Assembly: GCA_019313905.1 (NCBI GenBank)
Contig: JAFDAI010000009.1
Coordinates: 1 to 64,000 of the forward strand
Direction of reading: 5' to 3'
DNA from: Deltaproteobacteria bacterium
GTDB lineage: Bacteria > Desulfobacterota > Syntrophia > Syntrophales > UBA2210
Length of the DNA: 64,000 bases
Shown here in pieces: positions 44,048 to 54,476 of this stretch. A program made the translations under genes and the position numbers. Numbering within the stretch: the stretch's first letter is position 1; each line of letters begins with the position of its first letter. Below the pieces are notes generated by a model, which worked only from the letters and a program-made list of their open reading frames with translations, made no database searches and was not told the origin of the DNA.

Positions 44048-44932
44048 CTATTCAATATTCTGCACCTGTTCTCTCAGTTTGGCAAGTTCTGTCTTTATTT
44101 CTATTACGTTACCGGATATTGTAAGGTCGTTGCTCTTGGACCCTATTGTATTTATTTCCCTGTGCATTTCCTGAAACAGGAAATCCATTTTTCTGCCTAT
44201 GGCGGTATCACTGTTCAGCATCTCGCCAAACTGCTTTATGTGGCTTTTAAAGCGTACAATCTCTTCGGTGATATCGCTCTTTTCAGCCATTATCGCGACT
44301 TCCTGGATCAACCTTGATTCATCACACTCCAAGCCGTCTGTCAGTTCCCGGATTCTCTCCGAAAGTCTTTTCTGGTAATCGTCAGCCACCTGTGGAATCC
44401 TCGATTCCAGCTCTTTCATATAAGCGCTGACTATATCAAGGCGCGCAACAAAATCCTCGTAGAGAAGTCTGCCTTCATCCTCCTTCATATGTATCAGGGA
44501 ATCGATTGAATCATCCAGTGCCTTGCGGATTGTATCCCATGCTTCTTCAGGATCAATTTCTACTTCGGAATTATAGATGCTGCCCTTCAGATTAACAAGT
44601 GTGGCCAGTGTTATCTCATCGCTGAGGTTGAATTTTTCCTTCAGGCCTGTCATTAAGGAATAATAGCTGCTGATGAGGGGAAGATTTGCCTCCAGATTAT
44701 CCCCGCCATTTGCACCCGAATCTGAATCTATCCTGATATTGATCTCAACTCTTCCCCTCGAAATCCGTTCTCCTGCCCTTTTCTTGATATCTACCTCCAT
44801 AGGAGCGAGAAAGACAGGCAGCCGTATACTGCTTTCCAGATTTCTGTGGTTGAGAGATTTGATTTCGACAATCAGTTTCTTTCCCGCAAGAGTGGATTCC
44901 GCTCTTCCATAGCCTGTCATGCTTCTTATCAT
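44048..44932 (-). CDS. yicC: YicC family endoribonuclease
   Basis: The protein (294 residues) starts MIRSMTGYGR, the family hallmark, has the NHR motif in SLNHRNLE (about 34) and ends with the conserved DUF1732 part containing GRKMDFLFQEMHREINTIGSK (quoted in part: GRKMDFL, EMHREINTIGSK). YicC enzymes cut RNA and take part in sRNA turnover. ATG 44932 follows AAGGAG. It sits directly before gmk as in many proteobacteria. Confidence 0.9.
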   Translation of the reverse strand: MIRSMTGYGRAESTLAGKKLIVEIKSLNHRNLESSIRLPVFLAPMEVDIKKRAGERISRGRVEINIRIDSDSGANGGDNLEANLPLISSYYSLMTGLKEKFNLSDEITLATLVNLKGSIYNSEVEIDPEEAWDTIRKALDDSIDSLIHMKEDEGRLLYEDFVARLDIVSAYMKELESRIPQVADDYQKRLSERIRELTDGLECDESRLIQEVAIMAEKSDITEEIVRFKSHIKQFGEMLNSDTAIGRKMDFLFQEMHREINTIGSKSNDLTISGNVIEIKTELAKLREQVQNIE

Positions 44933-44984
44933 AGATTCTTCTCCTTGTTCAAAGTTCACGGTTTACAGTTATCGGTACTGCGGT

Positions 44985-45527
44985 TCACGGCTGGTTGTTT
45001 TTCAACCATTGAGTCTGAATAATATACCTCTCTCTTATGTTGTTGAACATCATTATCATGCTTTTGTCTGAATAATCAGGGTATGTCCACTCGAGACTAC
45101 GGAAGGTATGTTTTATAAAGATGAGTGTGAGATCGGCATATATGCCGTCCCTGATATAGGGGCGGTGAGTATATGCTTTCCCCGTGGCAAGAATCAGATG
45201 GGCCCGGGATATATATCCCGGGTCTATATTGACAATCCTGCTGTTATCTCTCATAAATTTTCCTTCTACTTTGTTTGTGAACAGTTTTATGTCGGGAAGC
45301 GTATCCGGGGACACAAGATTTCCAAAAGATATAAAACGCCTGACAAGGGAAGTCCCTGATTCTTTTGCATAGTAATCGGTGTATTCAAAAGGCACAAGCG
45401 CACTTATATAATCGAGTCCTCCAAATTCTTCCGACAGGATCGTTATGGTTTTGTTCAGTATGTCCCTGCTTCCGGAAAATACGCTGGATATTAATTTCAC
45501 CGGTTCAGGAAAGGTTGGCCTGCTCAT
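44985..45527 (-). CDS. DUF4416 family protein
   Basis: The 180-residue protein matches DUF4416 with PVKLISSVFSG at its N-terminus, the FEYTDYYAKESG block (about 48), IDPGYIS (about 100) and TYPDYSDK (about 148). Function is unknown. The family recurs beside yicC/gmk and heptose-kinase genes in Desulfobacterota. It overlaps the end of rfaE1 by 23 bases, so it is in the same operon. Confidence 0.8.
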   Translation of the reverse strand: MSRPTFPEPVKLISSVFSGSRDILNKTITILSEEFGGLDYISALVPFEYTDYYAKESGTSLVRRFISFGNLVSPDTLPDIKLFTNKVEGKFMRDNSRIVNIDPGYISRAHLILATGKAYTHRPYIRDGIYADLTLIFIKHTFRSLEWTYPDYSDKSMIMMFNNIRERYIIQTQWLKNNQP

Positions 45528-46506
45528 AGCGTTTTTTCAGTTCATCCTGGTAGACCGGCGCCGTGCCCACCTTGCCGACCGCGATGCCGGCTGCATGATT
45601 GGCCAGAGCAGAGGCCTCTCTGAATGTTGCTCCCGCCGCAACGCAAAGAGCAAAGACCCCTATCACCGTATCGCCGGCGCCTGTTACGTCGAAGACATCT
45701 CTGGCAACAGTGGGAATGTGAGTTACTCTGCCGTCATTTTCAAATAGGCTCATTCCCTCTTCGCCCCTTGTTACCAGAAGGGCGCCGAAATCGAATTTCC
45801 TGATAAGTGCCCTGCCGCCATTTGTAATATCATCATCGTTCTTAAGCTCCATACCGAGCGCGCGCTCCATCTCCTGGTGGTTGGGCGTTATTAAGTCACA
45901 CCCGCTGTAAAGGGAAAAATCGCTCTGTTTAGGATCGATGCACAGAATTATCCCCCTCTCCAGGGTTATTTCCCTTATCCCTCTGATAAGCTCTTCTGAA
46001 AAGACTCCCTTGTTGTAGTCCGAGATAACCACGGCCCCCAGGCCATCCTTCATCGATTTTATGTATTCTATTATCCCTTGAAGACTGTCCCGGGAAACCG
46101 GGTTCTTGTCTTCTCTGTCAAATCTTACTACCTGCTGGCTGTGCGCAACGACCCTCGTTTTTACTATGGTGGGACGTTCATGCTCCACGATGATTCCGGC
46201 TGTATCAATGTTCATCTTTCTCAACTTGCTTATCAGCCAGCTGCCCATATCGTCCGATCCGACAATGCCGGAAACCGCAACTTTTCCCCCCATAGAGAAC
46301 ACGTTGTTCAACACATTGGCACAACCACCCAGGAGAAGACTTTCAGATGTGACTTTCACCACAGGCACCGGAGCCTCTGGTGAAATACGCGATACCTTTC
46401 CCCAGATAAACTGGTCAACCATAATGTCTCCGACTATCAGCACCTTTGAACTGTGGAAATGGCTGATAATATCGAGAGCCCTCTTTCTGTTTATAATGTT
46501 CTCCAT
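45505..46506 (-). CDS. rfaE1: D-glycero-beta-D-manno-heptose-7-phosphate kinase (HldE N-domain)
   Basis: The protein (333 residues) is a ribokinase-fold (PfkB) kinase: VLIVGDIMVDQFIWG near the start, GGCANVL (about 60), NHQEME and the catalytic DVTGAGDTVIGVFA (about 265-278). It phosphorylates heptose-7-phosphate at C1 in ADP-heptose synthesis. The adenylyltransferase domain of the bifunctional E. coli HldE is missing, so a separate rfaE2 is expected elsewhere. ATG 46506 begins at the family start with AAGGTG upstream. GmhB, WaaF and WaaC of the same pathway are in this window. Confidence 0.92.
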   Translation of the reverse strand: MENIINRKRALDIISHFHSSKVLIVGDIMVDQFIWGKVSRISPEAPVPVVKVTSESLLLGGCANVLNNVFSMGGKVAVSGIVGSDDMGSWLISKLRKMNIDTAGIIVEHERPTIVKTRVVAHSQQVVRFDREDKNPVSRDSLQGIIEYIKSMKDGLGAVVISDYNKGVFSEELIRGIREITLERGIILCIDPKQSDFSLYSGCDLITPNHQEMERALGMELKNDDDITNGGRALIRKFDFGALLVTRGEEGMSLFENDGRVTHIPTVARDVFDVTGAGDTVIGVFALCVAAGATFREASALANHAAGIAVGKVGTAPVYQDELKKRYEQANLS

Positions 46507-46697
46507 TATACAACACCTTTCAATACCACAGACGGCAAAATGATCATTCCGTTCAGACCCCATGCATGTCTTCCATGTGCGAACAGGCCAGCATGCTATT
46601 ATTATAGAGTTTTTTTGTCAATCCTTTTTCTCAAAACCCTTGACTAAATATGGAAAAGGATATAACTAAGATTGCTTTACGTTTAAGGGGTTGCCTG

Positions 46698-48188
46698 ATG
46701 GATGAGAAGAGTGAATTGTTACTGAAAAGGAAGGAAAAGATAGAATCGCTGAGGTCCATGGGGGTTGATCTGTATCCGAATGATGTGAGAGTGACCGCTA
46801 CCACTAAATCTGTTATTGACCGGTTTGGCGATATGGATAACGAGGGGCTTGAAGGGGTTGAAGAAAAGTTTGCACTGGCTGGAAGGCTGATGGCAATACG
46901 CAACTTCGGCAAAGCCGCGTTCGTAAGCATTCAGGACAGAGAGGGAAGGATACAGGGGTACATAGCGAGGGACAAAGTCGGCAAAGACATATACTCGATC
47001 TTCAAGAAATTTGATGTAGGAGATATAGTTTTCATTTCAGGAGGCCTCTTTAAGACAAGAACCGGCGAATTGACCGTTGATGCCGGGGGAATACGGCTCC
47101 TGTCAAAGTCTGTAAGGCCATTGCCGGAGAAATGGCACGGTCTCACTGATGTCGAAGCTAGATACAGGCAGAGACATCTTGATCTTATAATGAATCCCGC
47201 TGTCAAGGAAGTCTTTTATGCGAGAAGCAGGATCATAAAACTTATTCGCGACTTCATGCAGGAAAGGGATTTTCTTGAAGTGGAAACTCCCATGATGCAG
47301 CCCATGGCCGGCGGCGCGGTTGCACGGCCATTTAAGACATATCACAATACCCTGGATATGGATCTCTACCTGAGAATAGCGCCGGAGCTTTACCTGAAAC
47401 GGCTTATTGTTGGAGGACTTGAAAGGGTTTTTGAGATAAACAGAAATTTCAGGAATGAGGGTATATCAACCTTCCACAATCCGGAATTTACTATGATGGA
47501 ATTCTATCAGGCCTACGCTGCTTATGAAGATCTGATGGTTATGACGGAGGAAATGATAACATTCGTTGCCATGGAGATATTCGGCTCTCTTAAATTTGAT
47601 TATCAGGGCACTGAAATTGATCTTCGCCGTCCCTGGCAGCGCCTGACAGTGAAAGAAGCCATCCTGAAGTATTCAGATGCCACGCCGGATATCCTGGAGG
47701 ACAGGGCAAAAGCCGCCCAATACGCGAAGACTATGGGCCTGCCCGTTGAAGACGATGAACCGTTGGGAAAGATTATAGTGGCCATATTCGAGGAGGTGGC
47801 GGAGAGCAGGCTCATCCAGCCGACATTTGTCACAAGCTATCCCATAGAGGTATCACCCCTTTCGAGAGAGAGCACCGATAACAGCGGCTTTACCGATCGT
47901 TTCGAGCTTTATATTTATGGTAGGGAACTTGCCAACGCCTTTTCAGAGCTCAATGATCCTGAGGATCAGAGAAACAGGTTTGCCATGCAGTTGAAGGAAA
48001 GAGAGGCAGGAGACAAGGAGGCCCATGAAATGGACGAAGATTACATCGGCGCTCTGGAATACAGCATGCCCCCAACCGCGGGCGAAGGGATAGGGATAGA
48101 CCGGCTTGTGATGCTTTTCACCGATTCGCCATCCATACGAGACGTAATTTTATTTCCGCACATGAGAGCAAAAAAAGATGTAAAATAA
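46698..48188 (+). CDS. lysS: lysyl-tRNA synthetase, class II
   Basis: The 496-residue enzyme has an OB-fold anticodon domain (about 45-145) and the class II catalytic core with motif 2 EINRNFRNEGIS, FTMMEFYQAYA and motif 3 GEGIGIDRLVML. It charges tRNA-Lys. ATG 46698 has AAGGGG seven bases upstream; the track's 46650 ATG has none. It starts the rightward envelope operon region and is divergent from rfaE1. Confidence 0.95.
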   Translation: MDEKSELLLKRKEKIESLRSMGVDLYPNDVRVTATTKSVIDRFGDMDNEGLEGVEEKFALAGRLMAIRNFGKAAFVSIQDREGRIQGYIARDKVGKDIYSIFKKFDVGDIVFISGGLFKTRTGELTVDAGGIRLLSKSVRPLPEKWHGLTDVEARYRQRHLDLIMNPAVKEVFYARSRIIKLIRDFMQERDFLEVETPMMQPMAGGAVARPFKTYHNTLDMDLYLRIAPELYLKRLIVGGLERVFEINRNFRNEGISTFHNPEFTMMEFYQAYAAYEDLMVMTEEMITFVAMEIFGSLKFDYQGTEIDLRRPWQRLTVKEAILKYSDATPDILEDRAKAAQYAKTMGLPVEDDEPLGKIIVAIFEEVAESRLIQPTFVTSYPIEVSPLSRESTDNSGFTDRFELYIYGRELANAFSELNDPEDQRNRFAMQLKEREAGDKEAHEMDEDYIGALEYSMPPTAGEGIGIDRLVMLFTDSPSIRDVILFPHMRAKKDVK

Positions 48189-48218
48189 TTGTTTACTTGA
48201 CCTACAGGTTTCCAAAAT

Positions 48219-49472
48219 ATGTCATATGAGCTCTTCATAGGCCTGCGTTATCTCCGGGCAAAAAGAAAACAAACCTTCATATCAGCCAACACATTTATAT
48301 CAGTGGCGGGTATCTTCCTGGGAGTTGCCGCGCTTATTATTGTGCTGGCTGTCATGAACGGTTTTGAAATTGAGCTTCGCGACAAGATACTGGGAATAAA
48401 CTCTCATATTGTCCTTATGGAATACACCGGAGGAATGGAAGACCATGAAGGGATTATGAGGAAGATTGAATCGGTTGACGGCGTTGTGGCCTCTACTCCG
48501 TTCATATATGGCCAGGCTATGCTGAAGAACAGAGGACGGGTAACGGGTGTGGTCCTGCGCGGCATGTCGACCGAAACATCCGCCAATGTTATAAATCTCG
48601 GAAAGATGAAGGATGGAAATATTGATTATCTCTCCGGCAAGAGGAACAAGACAGATCTGCCCGGAGTTGTCATAGGAAAGGAACTGGCACAGAACTTGGG
48701 ACTTTTGCTTTTTGACACGGTGGAAATATTACTTCCCATGGGAATTACAACCCCTATGGGAATTGTCCCCAAGATCAAGAAGTTCAGTGTAGTGGGTATT
48801 TTTGATTCAGGTTCATATGAGTATGATTCATCACTGGTCTTCATGTCGCTTAAGAACTGTAAGAAGTTTCTTGGTATGAAGGATACGGTTACAGGGCTCG
48901 AAATAAAGGTGGATGACATCTACGGGGCAGGCAGGATTGCAAAGGCTATTCAAGAGGAGCTTGGGTATCCCTACTGGGCAAGAAGCTGGATGGAAATGAA
49001 CAAGAACCTTTTCTCGGCACTCAAACTTGAAAAAAGAGTTATGTTTATCATTCTCAGCCTGATTGTAATTGTTGCCGCCTTCAATATAATAACCACACTG
49101 ATTATGACGGTTATGGAAAAGACCAGAGATATAGCCATACTGAAATCAATGGGTGCCACGGCAAGAAGCATCATGAAAATATTTATGGTAGAAGGGATTG
49201 TTATAGGAGCAATCGGAACCATCCTGGGCTGTATTACAGGGCTTACTGTTGCACTGAATCTGGAATGGATAAGCCGGTCGGTGGAAGACTTCTTCGGCTT
49301 CAAGATACTCCCGAAAGGTGTCTATTACCTGAACGAAATCCCCTCTCAGATAAATTACGGAGATGTCGCTGTTATAGTCATTGCGGCAATGCTTATAAGC
49401 TTTCTGGCGTCGATATATCCATCGTGGAGGGCCTCAAAGCTGGATCCTGCCGAGGCGCTGAGGTATGAATAG
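48219..49472 (+). CDS. lolC: lipoprotein-releasing ABC transporter permease LolC/E
   Basis: The 417-residue protein has an N-terminal transmembrane helix preceded by ELFIGLRYLRAKRKQTFISA, a large periplasmic domain (about 45-265) and three C-terminal helices, the LolCE/FtsX topology (type VII ABC permease). The conserved DIAILKSMGATARSI motif follows the second helix. It extracts outer-membrane lipoproteins for LolA. Only one permease gene is present, so it may act as a homodimer (LolF-like). LolD follows 17 bases later. Confidence 0.92.
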   Translation: MSYELFIGLRYLRAKRKQTFISANTFISVAGIFLGVAALIIVLAVMNGFEIELRDKILGINSHIVLMEYTGGMEDHEGIMRKIESVDGVVASTPFIYGQAMLKNRGRVTGVVLRGMSTETSANVINLGKMKDGNIDYLSGKRNKTDLPGVVIGKELAQNLGLLLFDTVEILLPMGITTPMGIVPKIKKFSVVGIFDSGSYEYDSSLVFMSLKNCKKFLGMKDTVTGLEIKVDDIYGAGRIAKAIQEELGYPYWARSWMEMNKNLFSALKLEKRVMFIILSLIVIVAAFNIITTLIMTVMEKTRDIAILKSMGATARSIMKIFMVEGIVIGAIGTILGCITGLTVALNLEWISRSVEDFFGFKILPKGVYYLNEIPSQINYGDVAVIVIAAMLISFLASIYPSWRASKLDPAEALRYE

Positions 49473-49489
49473 AAAGCAGGTAGCGTGAG

Positions 49490-50158
49490 ATGATAGAAAT
49501 CCAGCAGCTGACCAAAACCTTCATAAAGAATGGAGCCCGGATTGAGGTGTTGAAAGGCATTGATTGCAGTATTGCAAGGGGGGAATCTCTGGCGATTCTC
49601 GGCGCTTCCGGTACGGGCAAAACCACACTTCTTCAGATACTCGGAGCGCTTGATCATCCGACTTCCGGCCGCGTGCTCTTTGATGGTACTGATATTTTCG
49701 AGTGGGATGAGCCCAGACGTGCTGAATTCAGAAATAAAAGGATAGGTTTTGTCTTCCAGTCTTACCATCTGCTTCCCGAATTCACCGCTCTGGAGAACAC
49801 CGCCATGCCAGCCCTGATAAATGGGGTGCAACTAGAGTATGCCTGCAAGAGAGGGGAGATTGTCTTGACGAAGGTGGGGCTTGGTGATAGGTTGACCCAC
49901 AAACCGGGTGAACTTTCCGGAGGCGAGCAGCAACGGGTTGCCATAGCAAGGGCGTTAATGATGAATCCGGATGTAATCCTGGCTGATGAGCCTACAGGAA
50001 ATCTTGATATGAAAACGGGAGAGAGGGTACAGGACCTGCTTCTAGACCTTGGCAGGTCAGAGAACACCACTCTCATTGTAGTTACTCACAACAGATTACT
50101 TGCAGATAACATGTCTCGCACTATCAACCTAAAGAATGGAAAGACTTATGATATTTAG
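49490..50158 (+). CDS. lolD: lipoprotein-releasing ABC transporter ATPase LolD
   Basis: The 222-residue ATPase has Walker [10 protein letters not shown] (about 36-44), the ABC signature [15 protein letters not shown] (about 139) and Walker [13 protein letters not shown] (about 160-171). It powers lipoprotein release with the upstream permease. Its end overlaps the bamA start by 11 bases, indicating coupled translation. Confidence 0.93.
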   Translation: MIEIQQLTKTFIKNGARIEVLKGIDCSIARGESLAILGASGTGKTTLLQILGALDHPTSGRVLFDGTDIFEWDEPRRAEFRNKRIGFVFQSYHLLPEFTALENTAMPALINGVQLEYACKRGEIVLTKVGLGDRLTHKPGELSGGEQQRVAIARALMMNPDVILADEPTGNLDMKTGERVQDLLLDLGRSENTTLIVVTHNRLLADNMSRTINLKNGKTYDI

Positions 50159-52796
50159 ACGCAGGGAATGCCTCTCTGTCATAGCGATATTACTTGTATT
50201 TCTCCCCGTAAGTGTTTTTTCCGCTACGCACTCCTCCATTGAAAAGGAAAACGTCGAGAAAGTTGCCTTTCTTCCGTTTGAGATACACAGCAACGAAAAT
50301 GTTCTTTTGCTGCAAGATCAGATAGCCGACAGACTGACGACCGAACTGATAAAATCCGGGCATATAGAGATCATCAAAAAGAAGGCTTTTGAGGGGCTGA
50401 TTGAGGGAAAGAAGGTGGATGACCGGCTGGCTGTTGCTGTTGGAGAAAATATGGGCGCCGATTTTGCGATTGTGGGGAGTCTCACAAAGCTGGGTGGTAT
50501 GTTGAGTGCTGATGTTGGAGTGATAAACGTCAAAAGCAGACATCGTTTCAATATCTTCGCCCAGGGGAATAACATGGATGACCTGGCATCGCGGTTGAAG
50601 AATGATATCCTTCTGAAGATACTTAGCGGCCAAAGGATCATGGAGATAAAATTCACGGGAAATCTCAGGATCGGAGATGATGCCATATATAATGTCCTGA
50701 AAAGCACAAAGGGTAAGCTTCTCTCAAGACAGGGACTCTCATCCGACATAAAAGCCATATACAAAATGGGTTACTTTAAAGACGTCGCGGTTAAGGTTAC
50801 AACTACACGTGAGGGAAAAGTTATAAACTTCACACTGGAAGAGATGCCCCTGATAACAAGCGTGGATATTGAGGGAAATGATGATATAGAGAAAGAGGAT
50901 ATAAAAGGGGTAATCTCTGTTAAAGAAAAACAGCTGCTCAATCTGAACAAATTGAAGGCAGATATTGAAAACATAAAAACCCTCTACAAGAATGAAGGGC
51001 ATCTCAACGCTGAGGTCAAATACAGCACATATGAAAATAAAAAGGGTGTTCGGGTAGTATTTAATATAATTGAGAATAAAAAACTCTATGTGAAAAAGAT
51101 TACATTTGAGGGGAACAGGGCGTATACGGACGAAGAACTGAGTGACTTGATGGAAACTTCGGAGTGGAGCATATTTCATTTTATCACCGATTCCGGTGTG
51201 TTCAATGAGGACAAGTTAAAGCAGGACACCAACAGGCTGACGGTTTTTTACCTGAACAGCGGGTATATAAATGCCAAAATCGGTGAGCCGGAGATCACCC
51301 ATGACAGGGAATGGATATACGTCAAGATACCCATAATCGAAGGAAAGCAGTTCAGGATTGGCAATGTGAGGATTACGGGCGACACTCTTACCATCCCCCG
51401 GTCCGAACTGATGCTGCAACTTCAGATTACCGAAAAAGATTATTTTGACAGAGAAGCTATAATAAAAGATATTGATAAGCTGACAGAGGTTTGCAGCAAG
51501 GAAGGCTATGCCTATGCCAATATTATTCCGCGAACCCTGCCCAGGGATGATGAACAGAAGATCGATATAACCTACAATATAGACAAGGGTGATCTTGTAT
51601 ATATCAACACTATATCCATAACGGGTAACACCACAACGAGGGATAAGGTAATACGCAGGCAGCTTGCTGTTGTGGAGAAAGACCTCTATGACAGCAGCAA
51701 GCTCAAAACAAGCTATATGAAGCTGAACAGGCTCAGATATTTTGAAGAGGTAAATTTTCAGACGGGAAAGGGAACCGATGAAAGCCTCATGGATATCGAT
51801 GTCCATGTCAGGGAAAGATCCACAGGCATGTTCAGTGTGGGCGCCGGATACAGCGCGACAGACAAGCTGGTTTTCATGACCCAGATATCCGAGCAAAACC
51901 TCTTTGGCCGGGGCCAGACCCTGGGTCTTAGCGCATACTTTGGATCAACGAAAACGAGCTACGAACTGTCTTTCGTGGAACCCTGGCTGTTTGATATACC
52001 ACTGTGGAGTAAATTCGAGATATGGAACACAGACCGGGATTATGACTCATACGATTTGCAGACAAAGGGTTTCGGCACGACGCTGGGCTATCCCCTCTTT
52101 GAATATGTAATAGGTTATGTGGGCTACAGGTTGGCAATTGATAACATCATAAATGTAGAAAACACCGCATCAGACTATATCAAGGACCAGGAGGGGGAAA
52201 CAACCTCAAGCGGCGTCACGCTATCGCTTTCACGAAATACAACGGATGATATGATCTTTCCCTCAAAAGGTTCTAAAAACAAGGTTTCCGCGGAAGTAGT
52301 GGGAACAATCTTTCAGGGAGATGTCAGTTTTGCGAAATATATCGCTGATTCAAAGTGGTTTTTCGCCATGCCGCTGGATACCGTATTCGGCATTCATGGA
52401 AGAATTGGTTACATACAGGAACTTGAGGGAAAAGAGGTTCCCGTCTTCGAGCGTTTCTACCTGGGTGGAATAAACTCCCTCAGAGGATTAAGAGAGGTAG
52501 GACCGGTAGATCCAGATACTGGCGATCCCATAGGCGGCGCGACTATGCTGAATTTTAATGCAGAAGTTGTCTTCCCCCTTATCAAAGATGCCGGTGTAAA
52601 AGGAGTGGTATTCTTCGATACGGGCAATGCGTGGAACAGTGGTTATTATTTGGATGACATGCGAAGAACAGCGGGGGCGGGGGTGCGCTGGTATTCTCCG
52701 ATAGGCCCGTTGAGACTGGAATGGGGATATGTCCTTGACAGAAAAGATTTTGAACCCCGGAGCAGGTGGGAGTTTACTATAGGTATGTTTATGTAG
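50148..52796 (+). CDS. bamA: outer-membrane assembly factor BamA with extra N-terminal domain
   Basis: The product (882 residues) inserts beta-barrel proteins into the outer membrane. After a signal peptide ([23 protein letters not shown]) come about 150 extra residues starting KVAFLPFEIHSNENV, with the ADRLTTELIKSGHIEII and GADFAIVGSLTKLGG pattern of TolB-N/FlgO/CsgG-like alpha-beta domains. Five POTRA-like repeats follow (about 165-520), then the 16-strand barrel with FYLGGINSLRGLREVGP (the RGF-type loop as RGL) and the C-terminal FTIGMFM strand. ATG 50148 follows GGAAAG; the ATG at 50136 would place that site inside the gene. The chain is about 70 residues longer than E. coli BamA. Confidence 0.93.
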   Translation: MIFRRRECLSVIAILLVFLPVSVFSATHSSIEKENVEKVAFLPFEIHSNENVLLLQDQIADRLTTELIKSGHIEIIKKKAFEGLIEGKKVDDRLAVAVGENMGADFAIVGSLTKLGGMLSADVGVINVKSRHRFNIFAQGNNMDDLASRLKNDILLKILSGQRIMEIKFTGNLRIGDDAIYNVLKSTKGKLLSRQGLSSDIKAIYKMGYFKDVAVKVTTTREGKVINFTLEEMPLITSVDIEGNDDIEKEDIKGVISVKEKQLLNLNKLKADIENIKTLYKNEGHLNAEVKYSTYENKKGVRVVFNIIENKKLYVKKITFEGNRAYTDEELSDLMETSEWSIFHFITDSGVFNEDKLKQDTNRLTVFYLNSGYINAKIGEPEITHDREWIYVKIPIIEGKQFRIGNVRITGDTLTIPRSELMLQLQITEKDYFDREAIIKDIDKLTEVCSKEGYAYANIIPRTLPRDDEQKIDITYNIDKGDLVYINTISITGNTTTRDKVIRRQLAVVEKDLYDSSKLKTSYMKLNRLRYFEEVNFQTGKGTDESLMDIDVHVRERSTGMFSVGAGYSATDKLVFMTQISEQNLFGRGQTLGLSAYFGSTKTSYELSFVEPWLFDIPLWSKFEIWNTDRDYDSYDLQTKGFGTTLGYPLFEYVIGYVGYRLAIDNIINVENTASDYIKDQEGETTSSGVTLSLSRNTTDDMIFPSKGSKNKVSAEVVGTIFQGDVSFAKYIADSKWFFAMPLDTVFGIHGRIGYIQELEGKEVPVFERFYLGGINSLRGLREVGPVDPDTGDPIGGATMLNFNAEVVFPLIKDAGVKGVVFFDTGNAWNSGYYLDDMRRTAGAGVRWYSPIGPLRLEWGYVLDRKDFEPRSRWEFTIGMFM

Positions 52797-52849
52797 TTTC
52801 CGTTTTTAACAATTATGAGATCACAAATTAAAACAGGAGGTTTTTGTTC

Positions 52850-53374
52850 ATGAAAAAAGCTATAAGTTTTTTGATAGTTGTTTCTTTTATATTGGCAGGT
52901 GTCTGCTCTGCCGGGGCGGAGAAGATAGGATTTATCAATATAAAAAACATCATTGTCAACTCGGATGCCGGAAAAGCTGCGACCCTGGATCTGAAAAAGT
53001 TTGTCGAAAAGAAAAAAATACAGATACAGGAGAAGGAAGGCGCCCTTAAAAAGATAAAGGCTGATCTGGAAAAACAACGCGCTGTCATGACGGCAAGCGC
53101 TTACAAGGAAAAAGAGCTTGCCTACCAGAAAGGTTACAGAGATTATAAGAGATTCATCGAAGATGCTAATGAAGAGATGAAATTAAAGGAGCAGAAACTT
53201 TCCCAGAAACTGATTCCCGAGGTGTTCAAGATTGCGAACGGCATCGGTAAAAAGGGAGGGTATGCGTGCATAATGGACGTGAGCACCAATGGCCTTATCT
53301 TTCATTCCAAGACGAATAATATAACGACAAAAGTGATAGAGCAATATAACAGGGAATATAATTCGAAAAAGTAG
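52850..53374 (+). CDS. skp: periplasmic chaperone Skp/OmpH
   Basis: This 174-residue protein has a signal peptide, the [22 protein letters not shown]-terminal strand/helix segment (quoted in part: [11 protein letters not shown]), a long charged coiled-coil (about 50-130) and the C-terminal return typical of Skp. It escorts unfolded outer-membrane proteins to BamA. ATG 52850 follows AGGAGG by nine bases. It lies between bamA and lpxD as in most proteobacteria. Confidence 0.9.
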   Translation: MKKAISFLIVVSFILAGVCSAGAEKIGFINIKNIIVNSDAGKAATLDLKKFVEKKKIQIQEKEGALKKIKADLEKQRAVMTASAYKEKELAYQKGYRDYKRFIEDANEEMKLKEQKLSQKLIPEVFKIANGIGKKGGYACIMDVSTNGLIFHSKTNNITTKVIEQYNREYNSKK

Positions 53375-53388
53375 ATATCAGGGTTCAA

Positions 53389-54426
53389 ATGACAGTCAAA
53401 AAACAGTTGAAAGAGATTGCGGAACATGTGGGCGGCACGGTGGTGGGAGATGCCGATGTAGTTGTCTGCAATGTGCAGGGTATAGATGAGGCGGGTGAAG
53501 GAGATCTTACCTTCATCTCAAATCCAAAATACAGGGACAGGCTCGAAGAAACCCGTGCATCGGCAATCCTTGTTTCACCCGGGATTACAAGCCCCAGCAA
53601 AAACCTGATTGTTACGGAAGATCCTTACACCGCCATGGCCATGGCACTCACGCTTCTTTACCCGGACGAACCTGTTACTGCGGGGATAAGTGGTGATGCT
53701 TTTATTGAAACGGATGCTGAAGTCGGGGAAGATGTTGCCATCTATCCCGGTGTGTACATCGGCAAGAGGGCCAGAATAGGAAGAGGAGCTGTGCTTTACC
53801 CCGGTGTTTTTGTGGGCAATGACGCAATCGTGGAAGAAGATTCCATATTATACCCGAACGTTGTGGTCTACAAGAAATGCAGGATCGGGAAAAGGGTGAC
53901 CCTTCACGCGGGAGTCATTGTAGGGGCGGATGGATTCGGTTTCGCGAATCCGGGAGCCGACAACCGCAAAGTGCTTCAGGTGGGAATAGTGCAGATAGAT
54001 GATGATGTTGAGGTTGGGGCAAATACCACCATAGATCGAGGAACGTTGGGGGAAACCTGGATAAAAAGAGGTGTCAAAATTGATAACCTGGTCCAGATCG
54101 CTCACAATGTAGTCATTGGTGAAAATTCTATTATTGTTGCCCAGGTTGGCATTTCCGGCAGCACAAAATTGGGTGAGAGTGTAATACTGGGAGGACAGGT
54201 TGGACTTGTCGGGCACATCACCATAGGAGACAATGTCATGATCGGGGCCCAGTCGGGTGTCCATGAAGATATCCCTCCAGATCAGATAATGTCCGGCACA
54301 CCTCACATGCCACATCGCAGTTGGCTCCGGACGCAGGCATGTTTACCTAAACTGCCGGAGATGAGAAGGACGATAAATTCCCTGTTAAAAAGAATAGAGG
54401 AATTGGAAGAAAAAGCAGAAAAATAA
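53389..54426 (+). CDS. lpxD: UDP-3-O-acylglucosamine N-acyltransferase
   Basis: The 345-residue enzyme adds the second hydroxyacyl chain in lipid A synthesis. It has an N-terminal UDP-binding domain ([12 protein letters not shown]), a left-handed beta-helix of hexapeptide repeats (about 100-300) with the catalytic His in [10 protein letters not shown], and a C-terminal helix. Length is normal. It begins 14 bases after skp. Confidence 0.95.
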   Translation: MTVKKQLKEIAEHVGGTVVGDADVVVCNVQGIDEAGEGDLTFISNPKYRDRLEETRASAILVSPGITSPSKNLIVTEDPYTAMAMALTLLYPDEPVTAGISGDAFIETDAEVGEDVAIYPGVYIGKRARIGRGAVLYPGVFVGNDAIVEEDSILYPNVVVYKKCRIGKRVTLHAGVIVGADGFGFANPGADNRKVLQVGIVQIDDDVEVGANTTIDRGTLGETWIKRGVKIDNLVQIAHNVVIGENSIIVAQVGISGSTKLGESVILGGQVGLVGHITIGDNVMIGAQSGVHEDIPPDQIMSGTPHMPHRSWLRTQACLPKLPEMRRTINSLLKRIEELEEKAEK

Positions 54427-54476
54427 GCGATAAATTCGTGTAAAAATAGTATCCATCCAGAGAGGTAGTAAAGATT

